A stretch of 64,000 nucleotides of DNA from Periplaneta americana (taxonomy: Eukaryota > Arthropoda > Insecta > Blattodea > Blattidae). This document shows, in pieces, positions 32,490-45,041 of this stretch (the stretch's first letter is position 1; every line of letters begins with the position of its first letter). The position numbers and the translations under genes were made by a program. The stretch is taken from the NCBI RefSeq assembly GCF_040183065.1, contig NC_091125.1, positions 127,685,121 through 127,749,120 on the forward strand, written 5' to 3'. The notes below the pieces were generated by a model. It saw nothing but the letters and a program-made list of their open reading frames with translations. It was not told where the DNA came from and made no database searches.

Positions 32490-33245
32490 AAGAAAGGTAG
32501 GTGGTTTTTACCGCGTATATACTCATAACAACAGTGGATTTTACCATGTAAGAATTATGTAAGAAAGAATGTTAGTTTTTAACATGCATGTAAAAAAAAA
32601 GATGGAGGCTTTTATCATGCATGTAAGAAAGGATGGTGGTTTTCATCATGTATGTAAGAAAGAATGGTACTTTTTACTATGTGGTATGTAAGAAAGAATT
32701 ACGGTCTTTACTATGTATTCAAGAAAGGACGGTGGTTTTTAAAGAAAGGACGGTGGCTTTTAAAGAAAGGACGGTGGTTTTTAAAGAAAGGACGGTGGTT
32801 TTATCATGTATATAAGAAAGGATAGTGGTTCTTACTATGTAGGCTACTTATGTAAGAAAGAATGATGATTTTTACCAGGTAAGAAAGGATGGTGGTTTTA
32901 TCATGTATATAAGAAAGGATGGTGGTTCTTACTATGTAGGCTACTTATGTAAGAAAGAATTATGATTTTTACCAGGTAAGAAAGGACGGTGGTTTTGTCA
33001 TGTATATAAGAAAGGATAGTGGTTCTTACCATGTAGGCTACTTATGTAAGAAAGAATGATGGTTTTTACCAGGTAATAAAAGACGGTGATTTTTAGTATA
33101 TATGTAAGAAAGGATAGTATTGTTACTATGTATGTAAGAAAGGATGGTGGTTTTCAGTATGTAAATAAGCAAGGATGGTGGTTTTTACAATGTAAGAAAG
33201 GATTGTGGCTTTTATCATGTATTTAAGAAACTATTAAGGTTTTTA
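32490..33245. repeat. Minisatellite of GTAAGAAAGGATGGTGGTTTTTAC type
   Basis: About 20 degenerate units of roughly 20-40 bp built on TAAGAAAGGATGGTGGTTTT with spacers such as TATCATGTATA. There are perfect short sub-arrays near 32720-32800 (AAAGAAAGGACGGTGGTTTT) and a longer 80-90 bp higher-order unit at about 32800-33060. The open plus frame in it (ERTVVFK repeats) is a by-product. Confidence 0.8.
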
Positions 33246-33367
33246 CAGCAATGAGATGGGTTGTTAGAGTAGTATATGTAATTTTACTGGCAATACTTTA
33301 TCCGCATCAGTAAAAAGATCCTGAAGGACAAACAATATATTCACTTTATCTTAACATGATAATTCGC

Positions 33368-33555
33368 AATCGAACGAGATGGCTCAATGCAAACGCACTG
33401 GACTAGCGTTCAGGAGATCCGTGTTCGATCCCAAGTGCCGGACAAACTAATCCAGGATTTTCCGTGGTTTCCCTCGAATGAATATAACTAATTTTCAGTT
33501 AAATAAGGGCAATGACGGATTGGATCCCAATTACCACGGAATAATAGACATAGTA
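33368..33555 (+). mobile_element. tRNA-derived SINE family S5
   Basis: Head CGAGATGGCTCAATGCAAAC, B-box TGTTCGATCCCAAG, body CAGGATTTTCCGTGGTTTCC, and end GATCCCAATTACCACGGAA. Confidence 0.7.
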
Positions 33556-33774
33556 CAACAGCTACAAGCATTTCCAACAAAAAAACTACAGACAGTCGCG
33601 ATATGATCTAGGAGATAAAGCGACTATAAATACATGAAAATAAATAGATAATTCGCGCTGTCAAATCTTTGTATAGCAATCCACTTCCTTCAATTACAAC
33701 ACATTTATAGTTTACTTCTTAAATTTTCTTAAATACGTAATAAACACTAGGACATTGGATCCCGCACTTTGCCA

Positions 33775-33990
33775 AGCTACCATGGTAGTTCCGTTGGCAG
33801 AGCGCTGGCTTAAGGTGATCCGAGTTCAAATGTCGGAGATTGGGGAATTGTATTTGTGATGGACAAAACTAACGTTGTGAAGTTTTTCTCGAAAATCTCC
33901 CGCCTTTTCTCCTCCACTTTTCTTACCATCTCCGTTAAAAAAAATAGACAGAGTACTATTTGTGTTTGTTCGATGTCGTATCGACTGTCC
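33775..33990 (+). mobile_element. tRNA-derived SINE family S6
   Basis: Head ATGGTAGTTCCGTTGGCAGA with B-box-like GAGTTCAAATGTCGG. The body is of uncertain extent. The 141-codon frame running over it (33856-34281) has no recognised domain and is not treated as a gene. Confidence 0.55.
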
Positions 33991-33999
33991 GTCATGGCA

Positions 34000-34982
34000 G
34001 GTGTTCCTCGTGGCTTTGTCCAGAGGTTGTTAGATGGCAGTGGTGGTGGCTACCGTATGACTCAAGATATCTACAGCAATAGTATTCGGACTTGTTGGCT
34101 GGACAGGAAAGTGTGCTGTGGTGGATGGAGCCGGCTTAGCCGAGCAGCATTATTGGCATGCAACTCATTCCTTAACGGATACACAAAAAGCATACATGTA
34201 TTGCAGTTACGCCCAGTAATTGTCTACGCCTACGCATGTCGCCTTTTTATTGGTACTGCGACAATTGATTCAAGGTTATAAAAACTTGGGTCCGAAAGAT
34301 CACTGTGGTTAGAGAATGAGTGACTTGTCTATTGGACTTCCACTGTTTTTTTATATATATATTTCTACTCTGTCGTAACCGGTGGCCTTGTACTATGCTT
34401 AACACATGACCAGGAGTTCCGCCTCTTGAGATTATAAAGTACATCGGTCACAAAATAATTGCTTCTTTTCATAATACTTCATCTATGTAATTATTAACGT
34501 TGCAGCAAAGCAATAAGTGGCAATAGATGGGTACTCTCTTCAAATTTTGTTTGGAAACATACAAGTTCTCGATATGTGGACATTTGGCCACAAAATACAG
34601 TTTTTAATAACCTATACACAGCTATATTAAGAAAATAACACAACAGACTATCAGATCTGTAAATTCATGATAATATAACATTCGATTACACAAACGAAGA
34701 TCGACCTATTAGCATTATGGTGTCAGAGAATCTGTTGGCAATTCTGGAGGCATGGCTTCCTTGATAATGTTTATTTTATTGTTTTGTTTTATCCTGAAAA
34801 GCTATTAGTTCTCAAAACTGACGAAAGATGGATTTTGGACAATACCGAAAATTATGTAGGAAAATTAACATTTCACTGAAAACTACTATTTTTGCGCAAA
34901 TCCTTGGATGCCAAGCTTGAAAGTGAGGGGCCATTCATTAAAATCCGTTCAGTCGTTTTCCAGTAATTTCCATTAACAGTTC

Positions 34983-35013
<31 letters not shown>

Positions 35014-36680
35014 TCAATATATTTTAATAGTATTTTTAATTTCTTATAAATTCATTAAATTCGTGCATTCCAGGACTAGTAGAAAGTTGATCAGAGGACT
35101 TCTCTGTACATTTCCTAGAGTTTCGATAAACTTAGTAGTCTAATAAATTCGTGTCATAGTTACGAGTGTGTTCCACAACCAATGTATTTCTATTTTGAAT
35201 TCAATATGTTTCAATAGCTTTTTTGTTACATTAGTCTACATTGCTATCAGCCGAGAAAACCATTTCGGCCAATGTATGGGTCTCATGCCCATCTAGCATC
35301 ATGATGAATTTTGGACCTAAGTGAGTAGCGAATTCTGGTTTCACAAGCCAGCTATAACGCCTCGGAGGATAATCGTGTTAACGACTCTTTACCGCCTCGT
35401 CCAGATGTGAGAGGAGCAAAATTCAATAAGCAATGTCACTTGATTTTATGTCACTTGGCCATTTAATATTGTGGCAACAATTTATCAAAGTTTGAAAGAA
35501 TTTTTTTTCTACGTCCATAGTCCACCCGTCCCAATCAGCGACATTGTATTGTCGGACCATCGGACCTATGCCCCTTCAGTGCTGTCGTAGTTCTTGGAAA
35601 AGTTAACGCCTCTACTCACCCCATTCCACCCGTTTCTCCCCCATTACGTCAAACAGCAAGCCACGAAACTTGCCGAATAGGGATGTTGCCAAATTCCGTC
35701 AAACAGTGTCATGTCTCTTGAATATTGCTTATAATAATGTAAGGTTAATTATTACTTATTCATAATTTAATTTAAGTAGGTCTAATGACGCTGATTGACT
35801 TATGCAAAATGCTATTGCTTGCTCAATAATATTTCTTTCACCACTCTGTGCTACAGTATTCATGTTGAGTTGACAATACTGGACTGCAAGTGCAAATAAA
35901 CTGTCCCGCAAGAAGGCTCAAAATTGTGAGTAGTGGGGGAGAGAAAGAGAGAGGGATAGAAAAAAGAGAAATAGGAATACAGGGGGAGAAATGAAATGCC
36001 GAGACTGAAAAGGAATTAAGGTTCAGTTCGCATATCTCACGGGGGCACAGATCCGATGGTCGGACTACAAGATATTTTAATGAGAAATGCATTCTGACCA
36101 ATGATTCTGTCATACTGCAACATATGAGCTTGAGAACAATAAAAAAAAGACGTCGGGGGGAAGTTAAACTTTCTCGACTCTTCTCGACGTTAAGACCTTC
36201 AAAGTAGTTATCATTAATTTTTCAGACTACAGTAATTAGAGAGGTTGGAGCAGTTCGTAGTAATTTAGTTCCAGATTACACCAAGACTCATTTCCAAGAA
36301 AATAGCTCCATCCTAAATTTCCTGAAAAATAAACATGCCTCTCTACCTTAGCGGATGTATGCAACCTTTGACTTTTCTTACCTGGAAGGTTTACTAATGG
36401 TTTTTCTTAGACTCTCTAGAAATAAGTACAAGGTTATTCTCCAGTAAACCGGCACTAACCCTTAAGTGCTGTAAGAATTTCATAATGCCTCCACACAGTC
36501 GAAAAATAACTGAAAATCCGTATTGCCTCATTGGGAAAGTACACCAAGCAATTGGCATTTAAAAGGAATAGTTAAGTCAAATAATAGTATAAAAGGCACC
36601 TACTTAATACGGCTGTGCTTAGTACTAACGCGGACTGCAGACTTGGGGAAGACACATTGGATCAGGGCCTTGTTTCATAA
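34000..36680. other. Long unannotated stretch
   Basis: No gene recognised. It contains a (TA)n run at 34988-35011 and, just before it, TAAAATCCGTTCAGTCGTTT, a motif found in other insect transposon remnants. A purine-rich patch lies near 35930-35990. No member of the peptide family was found on the minus strand. Confidence 0.35.
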
Positions 36681-36688
36681 AAGCTAAT

Positions 36689-37490
36689 TGTATTGTATTG
36701 TATTGTATTTATTAACATTCCATGGTACCGTATTCATACATTGTTTACAGCTAGAATATGGAACAAGTCAAAAAACTTAATACTATTATAAAATCTTAAT
36801 TTATAGTCACAGTCTAGATGAAATATATACAGACGAGATTTACAATATAGTCTACTAGTACAACACAAAGTTTAAGTATCAATTTCATGAAGTGTTATTG
36901 AATGTCATGAATTCACCTACAGAATAGAAGGCGTGAGAAATTAGGTACTTCTTTAATTTGACCCTAAATAATTTTATGTTTTGAGTTTCATTTTTTATAC
37001 TGCCATATAACGCACTCCTTTTTGATAGCACGATAGACTTGCCGATGGAGTATGAAAGTCATTTTTGACGTGTATTTATGCTCTGAACTGTTGAATTAGT
37101 TACAAAGTTTTCACGATTACATACGAGGAAGATTGTTAATGAAAAGATATACTGACAAGCCATGGGCAATATTGTTACTATCTGTGGAATTTCCCCAGAA
37201 TATTATTCCAAAACTCATTACCGAGTAGAAGTATGCAAAGTATATTGTTTTTAAGGTATTGATATTTACTATCTTTTGCATAGATCTAATAGCAAAACAA
37301 GCTGAATTTAGTTTGGGGGTAATTTCTTTAATATGATTTCTCCAATTTAACACATTATCGATTTTTAAGCCAAGAAATTTGGTTGTTGTTGTTGTTAATA
37401 GTCTTGTAATACTAGTGTTTGACTTGTTATCTTGTCTTGTTTTACTGGATATTATTGGATTAACATTAACAAGGTTGGTGAAATTGGCCA
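36689..37490 (-). mobile_element. Jockey/CR1-type retrotransposon 3' fragment, (ACAAT)n tail
   Basis: The minus frame 37494-37117 contains TTTTKFLGLKIDNVLNWRNH, then FAYFYSVMSFGIIFWGNSTD, thumb-region motifs of this group. The element ends at 36689-36712 in ATTGT repeats (plus strand). It is 5' truncated and internally deleted. Confidence 0.75.
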
Positions 37491-37509
37491 ACAATTAGAA
37501 CTATTAAAA

Positions 37510-37735
37510 TACACATTAATGAAATCATTTTATAGTTATTAAAGCACATATTAATTAAATCATTTTATAGCTATTCAAACACACATTAATGAAATCATTT
37601 TATAGCTATTCAAACACGCGTTAATGAAATCATTTTACAGCTATTCAAACACACATTACTAAAATCATTCCATAGCTATTCAAACACACATTAATGAAAT
37701 AATTTTATAGCTATTCAAACACACATTAAAATTAC
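37510..37735. repeat. 35-bp tandem repeat, about six copies
   Basis: Exact period of 35 bp: unit starts at 37526, 37561, 37596, 37631, 37666 and 37701, each CATTTTATAGCTATTCAAAC followed by ACACATTAATGAAAT with few changes. Confidence 0.92.
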
Positions 37736-38153
37736 GAATAAGAGTAATTCCGAAAGTCAGATTTCCGAAAGAGACATTAACTTAATGCTAATTTATTCGA
37801 ATGTACGGTAGTGATTTCGAATTGTTTTTCAGAGGTATAACTTACATATTATTTGGCTTTCAATTGACACATTAATGACCCATAGTACAATCTCACGCTG
37901 TTATTTCCGGCGTGGCTCCTCCTCTTTGTTTACGTCTTAAGCTGCCCGCGCTGTTGCATATTGCCGCCGAACAGGACAGTAGTCTATATTAATTAACAGC
38001 TGTTTACTAAATGTGGCAGCAGTGGAAGTGTATAACGTCATCAGGGACCAATGACAAGACGCGCACGTTTAAATGTAGCCGAGCTACAACGTGACTGGCT
38101 GCCTGAAATAACAGCGACGCGGCTATACCTCTAAGACTTTACCCCAACCTATA

Positions 38154-38199
<46 letters not shown>
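38154..38199. repeat. (TA)n microsatellite
   Basis: Dinucleotide run of about 45 bp. Confidence 0.9.
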
Positions 38200-38203
<4 letters not shown>

Positions 38204-38204
38204 G

Positions 38205-38360
38205 GCTAACGACACTGTATGAACTAGGTAAGTAATTTCAAGTTATTATCGTCGATGGAATAACTGATATCAAGATGGTATTTGGCGAGAAGAAGCCAAG
38301 GATTCTACATGTGATTACCTGACATTTGTCTTATAGTTGAAGAAAATCTCCGGATCAGCG
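38205..38360 (-). mobile_element. SINE S2 fragment
   Basis: The S2 body is recognisable (GATGGTATTTGGCGAGA, GTGATTACCTGACAT), with the tRNA head missing. Confidence 0.55.
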
Positions 38361-38409
38361 GGAAAACGATTAGATACGCCGATGACCTCAGCCCATTTCA
38401 CTATTGAAA

Positions 38410-39955
38410 ATGATAGATGAAATGAGAAGGAGATAAAGAGTGCGAGTGGAATGAAAGAGCAAACGGGCGTACTCGAAAAAAACTTCTACAACGTCTCTAT
38501 TTTTGTCCACCACAATCCCATCACAATCAAGTCAGGGTTTTAATCTGGACTGTATGGATGCAACACCAGCGTACTAGCACTGAGTCATAGACATGGCTAT
38601 GGTATCGTAGTACACTATTACCCCAGTTTCCACCTCGTTTTCAAATCTTTCTTGCCTAAGGGGCATCAGGAAATGAGAGGCTGACAACCAGGAGATTCGT
38701 TAAGATGTGCATCCTTGAATTGGGCTATAGAAATACGTAGAATTCAACCCTATAAACTGAACTGAAATTCTCACATTGAACGGACTCAATCAGAACTGTT
38801 AACAGAAGTGAATCGCTATTGCAAACCGAAGAGCCAGCAAGATAAGAAACGCCCCAAGTTTATTTGATAAAGTCAAAAGTAATTTATATGAAATAGGTTT
38901 CGAATACCTAATCCTTGAAGCTGATGGTACACAGTGCAAAAGAAACAGTGACGTGCGTTTCTATTTAAGCACGTATTAAAATCTATGTAGTTTATTAATG
39001 CTGGCATTGCTAAATATGTCCATTACTTTGGCGTTATGGCTCGTAAATATTAACTCCGACATGCTTCGCTTCTTATGGACTGATAACGACTGCACAGTAA
39101 CGTCAGTAGATAAACTCAAAACTGTAAAACTATACTTAGATATTCCGCCGCAACGCGTACAGGATGAAAGACAGAAGATAAAATAATATTAGTTAGTTAA
39201 CATGGATCTAGAGAATTCTTCGGTTGAAATTACTGGTTAATTCAGCATGTTTCGCTCAATTTTTAAGGCGAACCAATTCTTAAACAAAGTTATAAGTTGA
39301 TGTTATAATTATAATCATGATCGAGTTTACAGTCCGCGTCACCGTTTTTGGCGTGTGAAATAACTAATGGGAACGTTAAATGCTAGTGTCAGTCTGACAA
39401 CTGTGTTTGACAAATGGCTGATGTGACGTGTATAGAAAGTGGTACCATTCTCAGCTGCACTAGCAACATGCTCACAATCTAGGCACTTTATTCTATGACA
39501 CACGCCAAAAACTTTGGCGCCAGCTGTAATAATTTAACTATATTTAAGAATGACTATTATTTTTACATAATTATTTTATTGGTGTGTTGGGAAGATAAAA
39601 AGAATTGTTATTGTATTATATTAATTATATATTGTATTGTATTAATTATGGTTTGTTTATAGCAATGTAGCAATTTTGTATCATACTAGTTGAGTGCAAG
39701 AGAAGGCGGAATGGCCTTGGAATTCGCTTATTTTTCACTTACAACACATTGCGCATGTGCAGTAACCAAGAGCCCCTGTATATATGCTACTTATGGATAG
39801 TCGTGCGAAATTGTTGCCTACATACAAGTGGACTCCCATCAAGACCCGCTCCAAATTTAATTCTGTATCTGTACAGTTCCAGGAAAAAAAATGCCTTACC
39901 TGAATTTTTCTAAGTTCGAGATTCAACGCACTACGCATGCTCAGTGCTCCAAAGC
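38410..39955. other. Long unannotated stretch
   Basis: No gene recognised. A weak pair of CAAAAAC-TTTGG-type short inverted motifs near 39345 and 39505 may mark an old element. No peptide-family module was found. Confidence 0.35.
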
Positions 39956-39960
39956 AGTGG

Positions 39961-40180
39961 TAGGGGAGAGTCGGGTAGTATCGGACATCGGGTAGTATCG
40001 GACAGTGCGTTTCTTTCATCTACCACCATATGGTAGTACCTGAATGACATGGTTACGTTTCTCTATGCGACATCACAGAAACGTAACCATGTCAATCAGG
40101 TATTATCATCGTGTGATAGATGAAAGAAACTCACTGTCCGATATTACCTGATGGCCGATACTACCCGACTCTCCCCTATA
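39961..40180. mobile_element. Foldback MITE family M2, copy 2
   Basis: Same 200-bp palindrome as 8191-8390, with ends AGGGGAGAGTCGGGTAGTAT and the reverse complement. It is in the opposite orientation, as the central sequence shows. Confidence 0.85.
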
Positions 40181-40680
40181 CACGAGATCGCTTTGGCAGT
40201 TATAGAAATCCATTTTACGTCAAGAGGACTAGATAGAAGCCTGTGGGTCTCTCAGCTGTGCTAAAGTGCAATCACGGATATTAGGAGGTGTTCAGAACAT
40301 TGTTTAGAACAGGGTGGCGTACATTTTGAACACTTACTATGAAGAGTGTACTTACATAAACAACATACAGCATTTCTCAGAAGATACTATTTTTTTTTTT
40401 TTTTTTTGCTTTGTGAGTAAACAATAAAAGTTATATAAAAAAAGTTTCAGTGAAAGTTGTTTCTTTTTAAAAGTAGTTTCCAATGGTACCTTCAATGACT
40501 CATGTTCTCATTTGAAATTTCGAAGTTGACCACAGATACCTCTACTTCCGGCTTGTTACGGGAAACGGTACTAATACCAATCGATTCTTTACATAGGTTT
40601 CGGTCATCGAATTTTTTTATGAACAACCAGTATCACATAGTTTTCGAGGAAAAAGGCTGCTGGTACGTATACATATATAC

Positions 40681-40921
40681 TACTTACTTACTTACTGGCT
40701 TTTAAGGAACCCGGAGGTTCATTGCCGCCCTCACATAAGCCCGCCATTGGTCCCTATCCTGACCAAGATTAATCCAGTCTCTATCATCATATCCCACCTC
40801 CCTCAAATCCATTTTAATATTACTTTCCAATCTACGTCTCGGCCTACCCAAAGGTCTTTTTCCCTCCGGCCTCCCAACTAATACTCTATATGCATTTCTG
40901 GATTCGCACATACGTGCTACA

Positions 40922-40923
<2 letters not shown>
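40681..40923 (-). mobile_element. RTE retrotransposon 3' fragment
   Basis: A 74-codon minus frame encodes MCESRNAYRVLVGRPEGKRP, then DDRDWINLGQDRDQW and RAAMNLRVP. A short GTAA tail (plus CTTA) lies at 40681-40696. It is 5' truncated directly at an (AT)n run (40924-40963). Confidence 0.82.
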
Positions 40924-40967
<44 letters not shown>

Positions 40968-40999
40968 TAATTGATTTCGTTTTTTAAATTATGATATGT

Positions 41000-41530
41000 T
41001 TTGAGGTTATGGCTTACAACACCAGTGTGTCACAAATATGAAATACTAGCATTAATAGTATTCCATCTTTATACCCTGGTTTTCTGTTTCGTTACTACAG
41101 TTGGTATCTGTAGGAGAAGGAAAAACCTCTCCTTCCAACACACTTAGAAAACAGTGCCAGTAGAATGAAAAGGCAATGCAAAAAGCCATAAAACAAGTTC
41201 GAGAAAAGACGTAAGAGACGAATCATCTGGATTGAGTATTACAGTTGGGGAAACACCTTCTAATGAAGATGCTGAATGCTTGTTCTATGCTTTTCTTAGT
41301 AGAGGCCATTTTGACTTTGCAACTTTGTTAATCTTGTAACTTGTTAATAGTATTCCATATTTGTACCTCGATTTTTATGAAGGAAATATGATAGATTTTG
41401 AGGAAATTGTTTTTGGTTTTTGTTTTGTTTCGTTTTTTTTTTTTTTTTTTTTTTTTTCAAAAATTTTATAACATCTTACGAACTTTTAAGTCCGGTGCAC
41501 CATTCACAGGGATATTCAACAATAAACAGG
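41000..41530. other. Unannotated stretch
   Basis: A poly-T run lies at about 41432-41457. No gene recognised. Confidence 0.35.
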
Positions 41531-41534
41531 ACTC

Positions 41535-41750
41535 GGGGAGAGTTCGGTAGTATCGGACATCGGGTAATATCGGACAGTGATGTTTCTTTCATTTACTACC
41601 AGATTGTAGTACCCGAATGACATGGTTATGTTTCTGTATGCGACATCTGTATGAGTAACCATGTCATTCAGGTACTACCATCTGGTGGTAGATGTAAGAA
41701 ACATCACTGTCCGATATTACCCGAAATCCGATACTATCCAACTCTCCCCT
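41535..41750. mobile_element. Foldback MITE family M2, copy 3
   Basis: A more diverged copy of the M2 palindrome (GGGGAGAGTTCGGTAGTATC at one end, ATACTATCCAACTCTCCCCT at the other). Confidence 0.82.
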
Positions 41751-41971
41751 ATATTTTACGTTCAGTATTCAAAACATGTAATTTTCAAAACGAAAAAACA
41801 AAATGGTATTTCGTATTTGTTACACTTTCTCTAATAACAAGATGATTCTACACAAAAAATAAGAGCAAAGAAGGCACGATCTTTTCTTTAACAATTGCTT
41901 ACTACGGGTACATTATTAAATGCGTGGTTTAATTTTCCGGCACCTAACACTTTCAACAGGATAATATTTAT

Positions 41972-41977
<6 letters not shown>

Positions 41978-42019
<42 letters not shown>
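41978..42019. repeat. (AAT)n microsatellite
   Basis: Pure trinucleotide run. Confidence 0.95.
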
Positions 42020-42020
<1 letters not shown>

Positions 42021-42029
42021 AGTAATATC

Positions 42030-42600
42030 TATTTATTTATTCTGGTGAAGTTAAGGCAATCAGGCTCCTACATCTATTCACCTGTTATACGCAGTAATGA
42101 ATTGATATAGCGCCGCTATACTGTCCACATCAGATATCACGAGCAAACGGATCACCATTTAAATGTGAAACACGATTATTAATTATGTCGAAATATGGAC
42201 AATAATTTATATCTTCACTGAAACTAAAATATTTCTTGCTGGTACGATCCAGACCCCAAACACCCACTGTTTGGAAATTTCCACTTCCATTGGCACTAAA
42301 AATGTTTTCTTGCTTATAAAGGTCCAGACACCCTCAAACACCAGAAATTTTCACCTGGACTTAAGTACTTAAATAATATGTCTCATCAGCAAGTGCCATT
42401 ATGGCGGCGATACATCCATTCATACCATGTGCAACAGGTGAATATTTCTAAGTTATTCTTGAAAATATTTGGGCGCCGGAAAGTAAAACTACGTGATTAA
42501 TACTCTATACTCATTCGTAGTATATAGCTGTTAAAGAAAAAGGGTGTCCCGTTTGGTGTAGTTCTTCTGTAGAAATACCAATAATAATAATAATTTATTA
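42030..42600. other. Unannotated stretch
   Basis: No gene seen. An imperfect direct repeat (GATCCAGACCCCAAACACCC and GGTCCAGACACCCTCAAACA) lies near 42246 and 42322. Confidence 0.35.
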
Positions 42601-42622
42601 TTTATTTATTTAGAATATTAAC

Positions 42623-43353
42623 CAGTGGCGTAGCGTCAATGTAAGCTAAAAAGCTCAGCTTCCCCAGTTAATAATAATAATTTCATAATAAACTTGCAGT
42701 TTATGAACAAAATTATTTATTAATTTTAATAGAGTTTATATTTATGCGTTAAATATTGTGATGCGGCAGCTCAGGATGATTTGTGATGCAGCAGTAAACA
42801 AGAAGCCTGCACACACCAGCTTCCAAGCAGACTGGTTTCTTTCACTCATTCTTCTGTGTAACCCATCCCGCAGATTCTCCATCCCTTTCTAACTAAACTA
42901 CCCTTGTCGCAAGGCACGGAAGAAGCTAGCTTTTACATTGAAAGTTTCCGAGTTATCCCTTTCGTGAGGGTTTGTTCAGTTGAAGTGTTAGTGTGCAATG
43001 CGGCTGATATAATAAATAATGAGTGAAATAACAGTTCCTGACACCGATTTACTTGAATTTTTAGGACAATTGTATTATCAAGACTGACTTACGAACAAAA
43101 CTGCGATTTAAAAAACAAATGACCGTGTCTATTTGTTAGAGATATGTGTAAACCATGAAATCATATTTTACTACGTACCATTTGAGGTCATGCCTTATTG
43201 GTGTTACGAGGTTCCAACCAATCTTCGGACTGCTGACTTGACATTGACTACTATTTATTTTAAGACTATATTTTTGTAATACGTTTTCTCATATGTACAT
43301 GAAAGACAACTTGAGTTAGCTTCCCCTGCTCAAAATTTTATGCTACGCCACTG
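42623..43353. mobile_element. Non-autonomous hAT-type DNA transposon with 8-bp target duplication
   Basis: The element starts CAGTGGCGTAGC and ends GCTACGCCACTG, exact inverted repeats of 12 bp, with AGCTTCCCC and GGGGAAGCT pairing further in. It is flanked on both sides by ATATTAAC (42615-42622 and 43354-43361). An 8-bp duplication and CAGTG termini are the signature of hAT. It is 731 bp long with no transposase frame. Confidence 0.9.
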
Positions 43354-43379
43354 ATATTAACGTGCAAAACAACAGTACA

Positions 43380-44200
43380 AGGCCAATTAGAGTTTAGCAC
43401 AAGATACAAAACAAAACAAAACAAAACAAAACAGAAGAAATGATGATGAGAATGAATGATAGAAATGGCAGTGAGATGGAATACGATCAATATAATAGTC
43501 ATCATTAATCTTTGACCAAATGCAACAAAATAAATAGCAATATCTGACAATAATAACAAGTAAGAATATATCATGATAAACTCAAAAGGTGTATACTACA
43601 CATTAAATGGATCCAAGTTCAATCCATGCAAAATAGCATATTTTATACATCTGCAGACCGGAGAGAGAGATTTTGAATTTCTATTATAAAAAATGTTATG
43701 AAATCTTAAACCCTTAGCAGGAATACGAAGACTGATATTGCTTATGAATGATTCACAATCAATATCACCCTTAATGACTTTACAAAAAAATAAGTAATCA
43801 AGATCTTGACGTCTGGCAAATAAACTGCAGCAGTTAAAATATTTACAGTTAATCTCATATTTATAGTCATCGGAATTTGGTAAAAATCTATAAGAACATA
43901 AGGAAATAAATTTTCTTTGAATATTCTCCAATTTAGCAGAGTCAGTGGAAGTAATGGAGTTCCATACTACAGATGCATATTCAAGCTTGGATCTAACCAA
44001 TGTATAGTATAAAATTAATAGACACATCGGAGTAGAAAAAGAATGAGTTATAGATCTAATTAGACCAAGCATTCTTAATGAATGGGTATAAATATATTGC
44101 ACATGATCATGGAAATATAATTTTGAATCAAGTATGACACCAAGATCTCTAATACCATTCTTCTTAGTAATTATGACATTACTAGGAGAATAATTAACTT
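43380..44200 (-). mobile_element. Jockey-like retrotransposon C-terminal remnant
   Basis: The minus frame 44102-43596 (168 codons) includes YYTLVRSKLEYASVVWNSIT, then KLENIQRKFISLC and FARRQDLDYLFFCKVIKGDI. Upstream to about 44200 a broken frame has NGIRDLGVILDSKLYFHDHV. This is thumb and C-terminal sequence of a reverse transcriptase; the palm is missing. An A-rich AAAACAAAACA tail region lies at 43407-43433. Confidence 0.8.
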
Positions 44201-44210
44201 TTAAGGAAGT

Positions 44211-44244
44211 AATAATAATAATAGTAATAATAATAATAACAGCC

Positions 44245-44297
<53 letters not shown>
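44211..44297. repeat. (AAT)n microsatellite
   Basis: Two AAT runs separated by AACAGCCT. Confidence 0.95.
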
Positions 44298-44300
<3 letters not shown>

Positions 44301-44421
44301 GCCTAATAATAAACAGGAAAAAGGCAAGTATTTACTAGAATTCGGCACACTGTTATAGATGGCTGGGAAATACTTCAATATGTCACAAACTTATTTCAAT
44401 TACATATCTTTTCAGAAGTTG

Positions 44422-44652
44422 TCACTCACTTCCATATCTCTGGCGACATTTCCCGTTTACTAGTCTCTGGCCATCTGGACAGGAAAGCTCAGTCGTCATC
44501 AAAGGAACACGAATGAATGAAAAATTGTCACTAGCATGAGTTGTACTTGTACTAACAGTGCTTATTAATTCCGAAACAGGGCGCGCATTTGTATTCACAC
44601 ACATCAGAATCGTGCACCAGAACAAACACTTCAAATATAAGTACTCCGACAT
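44422..44652 (-). CDS. GBP-like secreted peptide precursor E (76 aa)
   Basis: ATG at 44652, stop TGA at 44424-44422. The signal peptide is residues 1-23 (core LKCLFWCTILMCVNTNA). A Ser/Thr-rich spacer of about 34 residues (STVSTSTTHAS) suggests a flexible, perhaps O-glycosylated pro-region. The module SCPDGQRLVNGKCRQRYGSE closes the protein, with cysteines 10 apart. It fits C-x2-G-x5-G-x-C-R of growth-blocking peptides. The stop overlaps a donor-like GTGAGT, so an alternative spliced end is possible but not needed. It is most like gene F in the loop (NGKCR in both). Secretion is well supported; cytokine role is inferred. Confidence 0.78.
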   Translation of the reverse strand: MSEYLYLKCLFWCTILMCVNTNARPVSELISTVSTSTTHASDNFSFIRVPLMTTELSCPDGQRLVNGKCRQRYGSE

Positions 44653-44772
44653 GTTGGAAAATCTAGCTCAGCTTAACGACATCTGCACTGAGTTTCGAAT
44701 TAACTGTCTTGCCATTTCTCGACACAACTGACTCGGCAACTTGATCCTAAGAGCATAATCTCGTGCTTTCCT

Positions 44773-44781
44773 GTTATAAAA
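44773..44781 (-). promoter_or_regulatory. TATA box of gene E
   Basis: TTTTATAAC on the minus strand, about 125 nt before the ATG. An initiator-like TCAGTT lies downstream at about 44733-44728, somewhat further than usual. Confidence 0.5.
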
Positions 44782-45041
44782 CCCAAGGTTATCATTTGAC
44801 CTTAAATTTGTTTTGTACCAATATCTATGAGTACTTACTTGATGGAATTTTTACTGATAAGTTACAAACTTCCAATGTGATACAAACAACATTGCGAATA
44901 ATTTTAATGCGGCGCGAAACATGACGTATTAATTACATGTACACTTTTCTGAGGAGGGCGCCGACTTTCTGTTCTATTGCGATCAAATGCTATTAAGCAG
45001 AGCCACAGTCTAGGAAGGAAAGAAGAAAGACACTCTTTCAG

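Noticed and set aside
33856..34281. 141-codon plus-strand open frame
   Set aside because: Begins within a SINE, has no signal peptide, domain or promoter, and changes composition midway.
35838..36113. 91-codon minus frame with several cysteines
   Set aside because: No N-terminal signal peptide, cysteine pattern unlike the family, and overlaps a purine-rich patch that explains the open frame.
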